NCBI RefSeq assembly: GCF_030915465.1
Contig: NZ_CP133267.1
Location: 2,083,001 to 2,147,000 of the forward strand
DNA from: Neobacillus sp. PS3-34
GTDB taxonomy: Bacteria > Bacillota > Bacilli > Bacillales > Cytobacillaceae
Direction of reading: 5' to 3'
Length of the DNA: 64,000 bases
Shown here: positions 60,717 to 64,000 of the stretch, piece by piece
Numbering within the stretch: position 1 is the stretch's first letter
Layout of the letters: the number at the start of each line of letters is the position of its first letter
Program-made: the position numbers and the translations under genes
The notes under the pieces: model-generated
What the model was told of the DNA's origin: nothing
Seen by the model: only the letters and a program-made list of their open reading frames with translations
Database searches by the model: none

Positions 60717-61082
60717 TTATTTCTTCTTGTTCGCTACAGTCTTACGAGGACCTTTGCGTGTACGAGCGTTGTTTTTCGTATTTTGTCCGCGAACCGGTAA
60801 ACCACGGCGATGACGCAAACCACGATAGCAGCCGATTTCCATTAGACGTTTGATGTTAAGGGAAATTTCACGGCGAAGGTCACCTTCTACCTTTAATTTG
60901 TCGATTATCTCACGGATTTTGTTTAACTCGTCTTCAGTTAAATCACGTACACGTGTATCTTCAGAAACACCAGCTTCTGCTAAGATTTTTTGTGCCGTAT
61001 TTTTACCAATACCATAAATGTATGTTAAAGAGATTACTACACGTTTTTCACGTGGAATATCTACACCAGCAATACGTGCCAT
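60717..61082 (-). CDS. rpsM: Ribosomal protein S13 (RpsM)
   Basis: A 121-residue small-subunit protein with [20 protein letters not shown] at the start and the basic [20 protein letters not shown] near the end. It follows rpmJ by 24 bases with GGAGG upstream. Confidence 0.97.
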   Translation of the reverse strand: MARIAGVDIPREKRVVISLTYIYGIGKNTAQKILAEAGVSEDTRVRDLTEDELNKIREIIDKLKVEGDLRREISLNIKRLMEIGCYRGLRHRRGLPVRGQNTKNNARTRKGPRKTVANKKK

Positions 61083-61106
61083 TGAAATAGCGCACCTCCT
61101 TCAATA

Positions 61107-61462
<356 letters not shown>

Positions 61463-61476
<14 letters not shown>

Positions 61477-61789
61477 CGAACTGGTCTCCCTTCTCTTTTT
61501 CAGATAGGCGTTTATTCAAAAAAATCGTAAGTGCAAAGCGAATTTTTCCATTCGTTACACGTCCTGTTTCGATAATACTGTTATGAACTTCAGGAGATAC
61601 TTGATCAAATAAGCGAAGGTGTTGAATGTTCTTTTTCTTAGGCTGGTCAAACTTTCGTTTAACACCATCCGCAAGAAAAACAAACCTCTCATCAATCAAC
61701 CTTACTATTATAGCATATTGACCTGCATCCCGTCCTCTGGAAACTAAAACAAATTGTCCTAGCTTCGGACCTGAATCGACAACGGCCAT
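61463..61789 (-). CDS. KOW-domain RNA-binding protein
   Basis: A 108-residue protein with a KOW/L14e-like N-terminal part ([40 protein letters not shown]) and a polar helical tail. It lies between map and infA, where B. subtilis has the similar gene ybzG. It probably binds rRNA or helps ribosome assembly; the exact role is unknown. Confidence 0.85.
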
Positions 61790-61803
61790 GAAATCACCAG
61801 CTT

Positions 61804-62549
61804 TTAGGCTTTTGTTAAAATCTCAAAACCCGTTTCAGTGATTGCAATTGTATGTTCAAAATGAGCACACACCTTGCCGTCAACTGTTACAACTGTCCAG
61901 TCATCAGCCAACGTTTTTACATAACGACTGCCTGCATTCACCATCGGTTCGATTGCAAGTACCATACCAGGCTTAAGACGCGGACCTTTATTAGGGGGTC
62001 CATAATGAGGAATATCTGGGTCCTCATGTAAGTCTTGCCCTACTCCGTGCCCGACATACTCGCGTACGACAGAAAATCCATTTGCTTCCACATACTTTTG
62101 AATCGCATGGGAGATGTTTGAAAGACGCTCGCCTGGTTTCGCTTCATTCAGGCCTTGATAAAGTGATTCCTCCGTTACATCTAAAAGACGCTGGGATTCC
62201 TCATCTATTTTCCCAACAGCATAGGTCCAGGCAGAATCGCCATGGTAGCCGTTAAATTTTGCTCCAATATCAATACTGATAATGTCACCTTCATTTAAGA
62301 CCCGGTCACCAGGTATTCCATGAACAAGTTCATTGTTCACTGAAGCACAGATGCTGCCGCGAAAACCATTATACCCTTTAAACGAAGGAATTGCATCATG
62401 ATCATGGATAAACTCTTCCGCAACACGATCAAGTTCCCCGGTCGTGATCCCCGGAACAATATGTTTCTTTAGCTCCTGATGGGTAAGGGCAACAATGCGG
62501 CCAGCTTCGCGCATGATGTCAATTTCGCGAGGGGTTTTGCAGATAATCA

Positions 62550-62550
<1 letters not shown>
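61804..62550 (-). CDS. map: Methionine aminopeptidase Map (type Ia)
   Basis: Removes the N-terminal Met from nascent proteins. The 248-residue protein has all five metal ligands: D in [14 protein letters not shown] (two Asp), H in [15 protein letters not shown] in [10 protein letters not shown] and E in HFEHTIAI. Its start overlaps the adk stop by one base. Confidence 0.96.
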
Positions 62551-63199
<649 letters not shown>

Positions 63200-63256
63200 A
63201 CGTTTTCCCCCTCAGGGTTTAAAATTGGTTTTAGGGGGACATCCCCCAAAACCAGT

Positions 63257-64000
63257 TTATTTTATGAAACCTTTATAATGGCGTTTAACGAGCTGAGCTT
63301 CAAGCTGTTTCATTGTGTCAAGGGCAACACCCACGACGATCAATAGGCTTGTTCCACCGATTTGAGCCGACGGAGGCAAGTTAGCAATCTTAATGAAAAT
63401 AACCGGAAGGACAGCAATCGCTGCCAGGAATAAAGATCCCACGAATGTTAAGCGATATAATACGCGTGTCAGATATTCCTGAGTGCTTTTTCCAGGACGG
63501 ATGCCCGGGATATAGCCGCTTTGCTTCTGCAAGTTTTCCGCTGCTTGTTCAGGGTTAACTTGAATGAAAGCATAGAAATAAGAGAACGCAATAATTAACG
63601 CCGCATATAGGACCATCCCAATTGGATGGGAATAATCAAAGATTTTTTGAATCCAAAGTGTCACATCATTTGTTGGGAAGAATGATGCAATTGTCTTTGG
63701 CGTAATGATAAATGATACCGCAAAGATTACAGGAATTACACCAGCAGCGTTTACTTTCAACGGCATGTGGGTAGATTGTCCTCCAACAGGGTTTCTTCCT
63801 GCAACTACACGTTTTGCATATTGGATCGGAATTTTACGGTTTGCCTGCTGGATAAAAATAACACCAACAACAATCGCAATTACAGCCAGTGCAATTAACA
63901 CCACTGTCAAAATACGTAGGAATAATTGCTCTCCCGCATTTTCAAACTGCTGTACATAAATCTGATTGATCGTACTAGGAATACCAGCAACGATACCGGC
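63257..64000 (-). CDS. secY: Protein translocase subunit SecY (C-terminal part, runs off the window)
   Basis: The frame is open to the window edge (248 codons present of about 430). Several hydrophobic segments (VVLIALAVIAIVVGVIFIQQ, ILPVIFIKIANLPP) and the cytoplasmic loop SGYIPGIRPGKSTQEYL identify SecY, the membrane channel for secreted and membrane proteins. It precedes adk, as in all Bacillus. Confidence 0.97.
   Translation of the reverse strand, partial: AGIVAGIPSTINQIYVQQFENAGEQLFLRILTVVLIALAVIAIVVGVIFIQQANRKIPIQYAKRVVAGRNPVGGQSTHMPLKVNAAGVIPVIFAVSFIITPKTIASFFPTNDVTLWIQKIFDYSHPIGMVLYAALIIAFSYFYAFIQVNPEQAAENLQKQSGYIPGIRPGKSTQEYLTRVLYRLTFVGSLFLAAIAVLPVIFIKIANLPPSAQIGGTSLLIVVGVALDTMKQLEAQLVKRHYKGFIK

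Overview
The window is a stretch of chromosome from a low-GC, spore-forming member of the Bacillaceae. The evidence is the order secY-adk-map-infA-rpmJ-rpsM-rpsK-rpoA-rplQ-ecfA1-ecfA2-ecfT-truA-rplM-rpsI, then ybaK-cwlD-salA-gerD-kbaA-pdaB, an rrn operon with a tRNA cluster, rocF, sigW-rsiW, cdaA-cdaR-glmM-glmS. This is the Bacillus subtilis-like gene order. Nearly everything is on the minus strand. Sporulation and germination genes (pdaB, kbaA, gerD, cwlD, a Spo0E-like peptide) support an endospore former; the exact species cannot be given.

Layout by region. (1) 1-24045: right part of a large Tn7-like transposon inserted 24 bases downstream of the glmS stop codon, the classical attTn7 position. 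Its right end carries three tandem 20-bp repeats and a terminal TGTTCACA. The transposition operon reads tnsA, a small Cys-containing gene, tnsB, tnsC and two different TniQ/TnsD-type genes. The cargo is defensive: an AlbA_2/Schlafen-type gene, a Gabija pair (gajA-gajB), and a Detocs phosphorelay (histidine kinase dtcA, receiver dtcB, receiver-nucleosidase dtcC) with a fourth membrane-protein gene. Beyond these lie gene remnants, an IS3 relic, small genes each followed by a palindromic repeat, and a lipoprotein metallopeptidase. The left transposon end is not in the window. (2) 24046-33300: cell-wall and stress genes: glmS with its ribozyme, glmM, cdaR, cdaA, rsiW, sigW, a Spo0E-like gene, repeat-rich spacer, rocF. 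(3) 33430-39945: ten tRNAs plus a duplicated tRNA fragment, 5S, 23S and 16S rRNA, with tandem promoters. (4) 40021-45200: sporulation and germination cluster. (5) 45685-54070: an island with a complete PQQ biosynthesis set (pqqA, pqqB, pqqC, pqqD, pqqE), a PQQ-dependent cytochrome-c-fused dehydrogenase, an MFS transporter and small genes, flanked by direct copies of the rpsI 3' end and terminator. (6) 54032-64000: ribosomal-protein/rpoA operon genes, truA and the ECF transporter module.

How the parts work together: the Tn7-like element is a mobile defence island at a safe site. Gabija and Detocs are both abortive or nuclease-type antiphage systems. The PQQ island makes a cofactor and an enzyme that uses it. 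The core regions are housekeeping.

Caution: many genes, several of them essential (glmS, adk, truA, cdaA, ecfA1) and even two tRNAs, carry a single missing base, mostly in short homopolymers. This pattern points to sequencing errors rather than real pseudogenes. I annotate such genes as full length with a frameshift.
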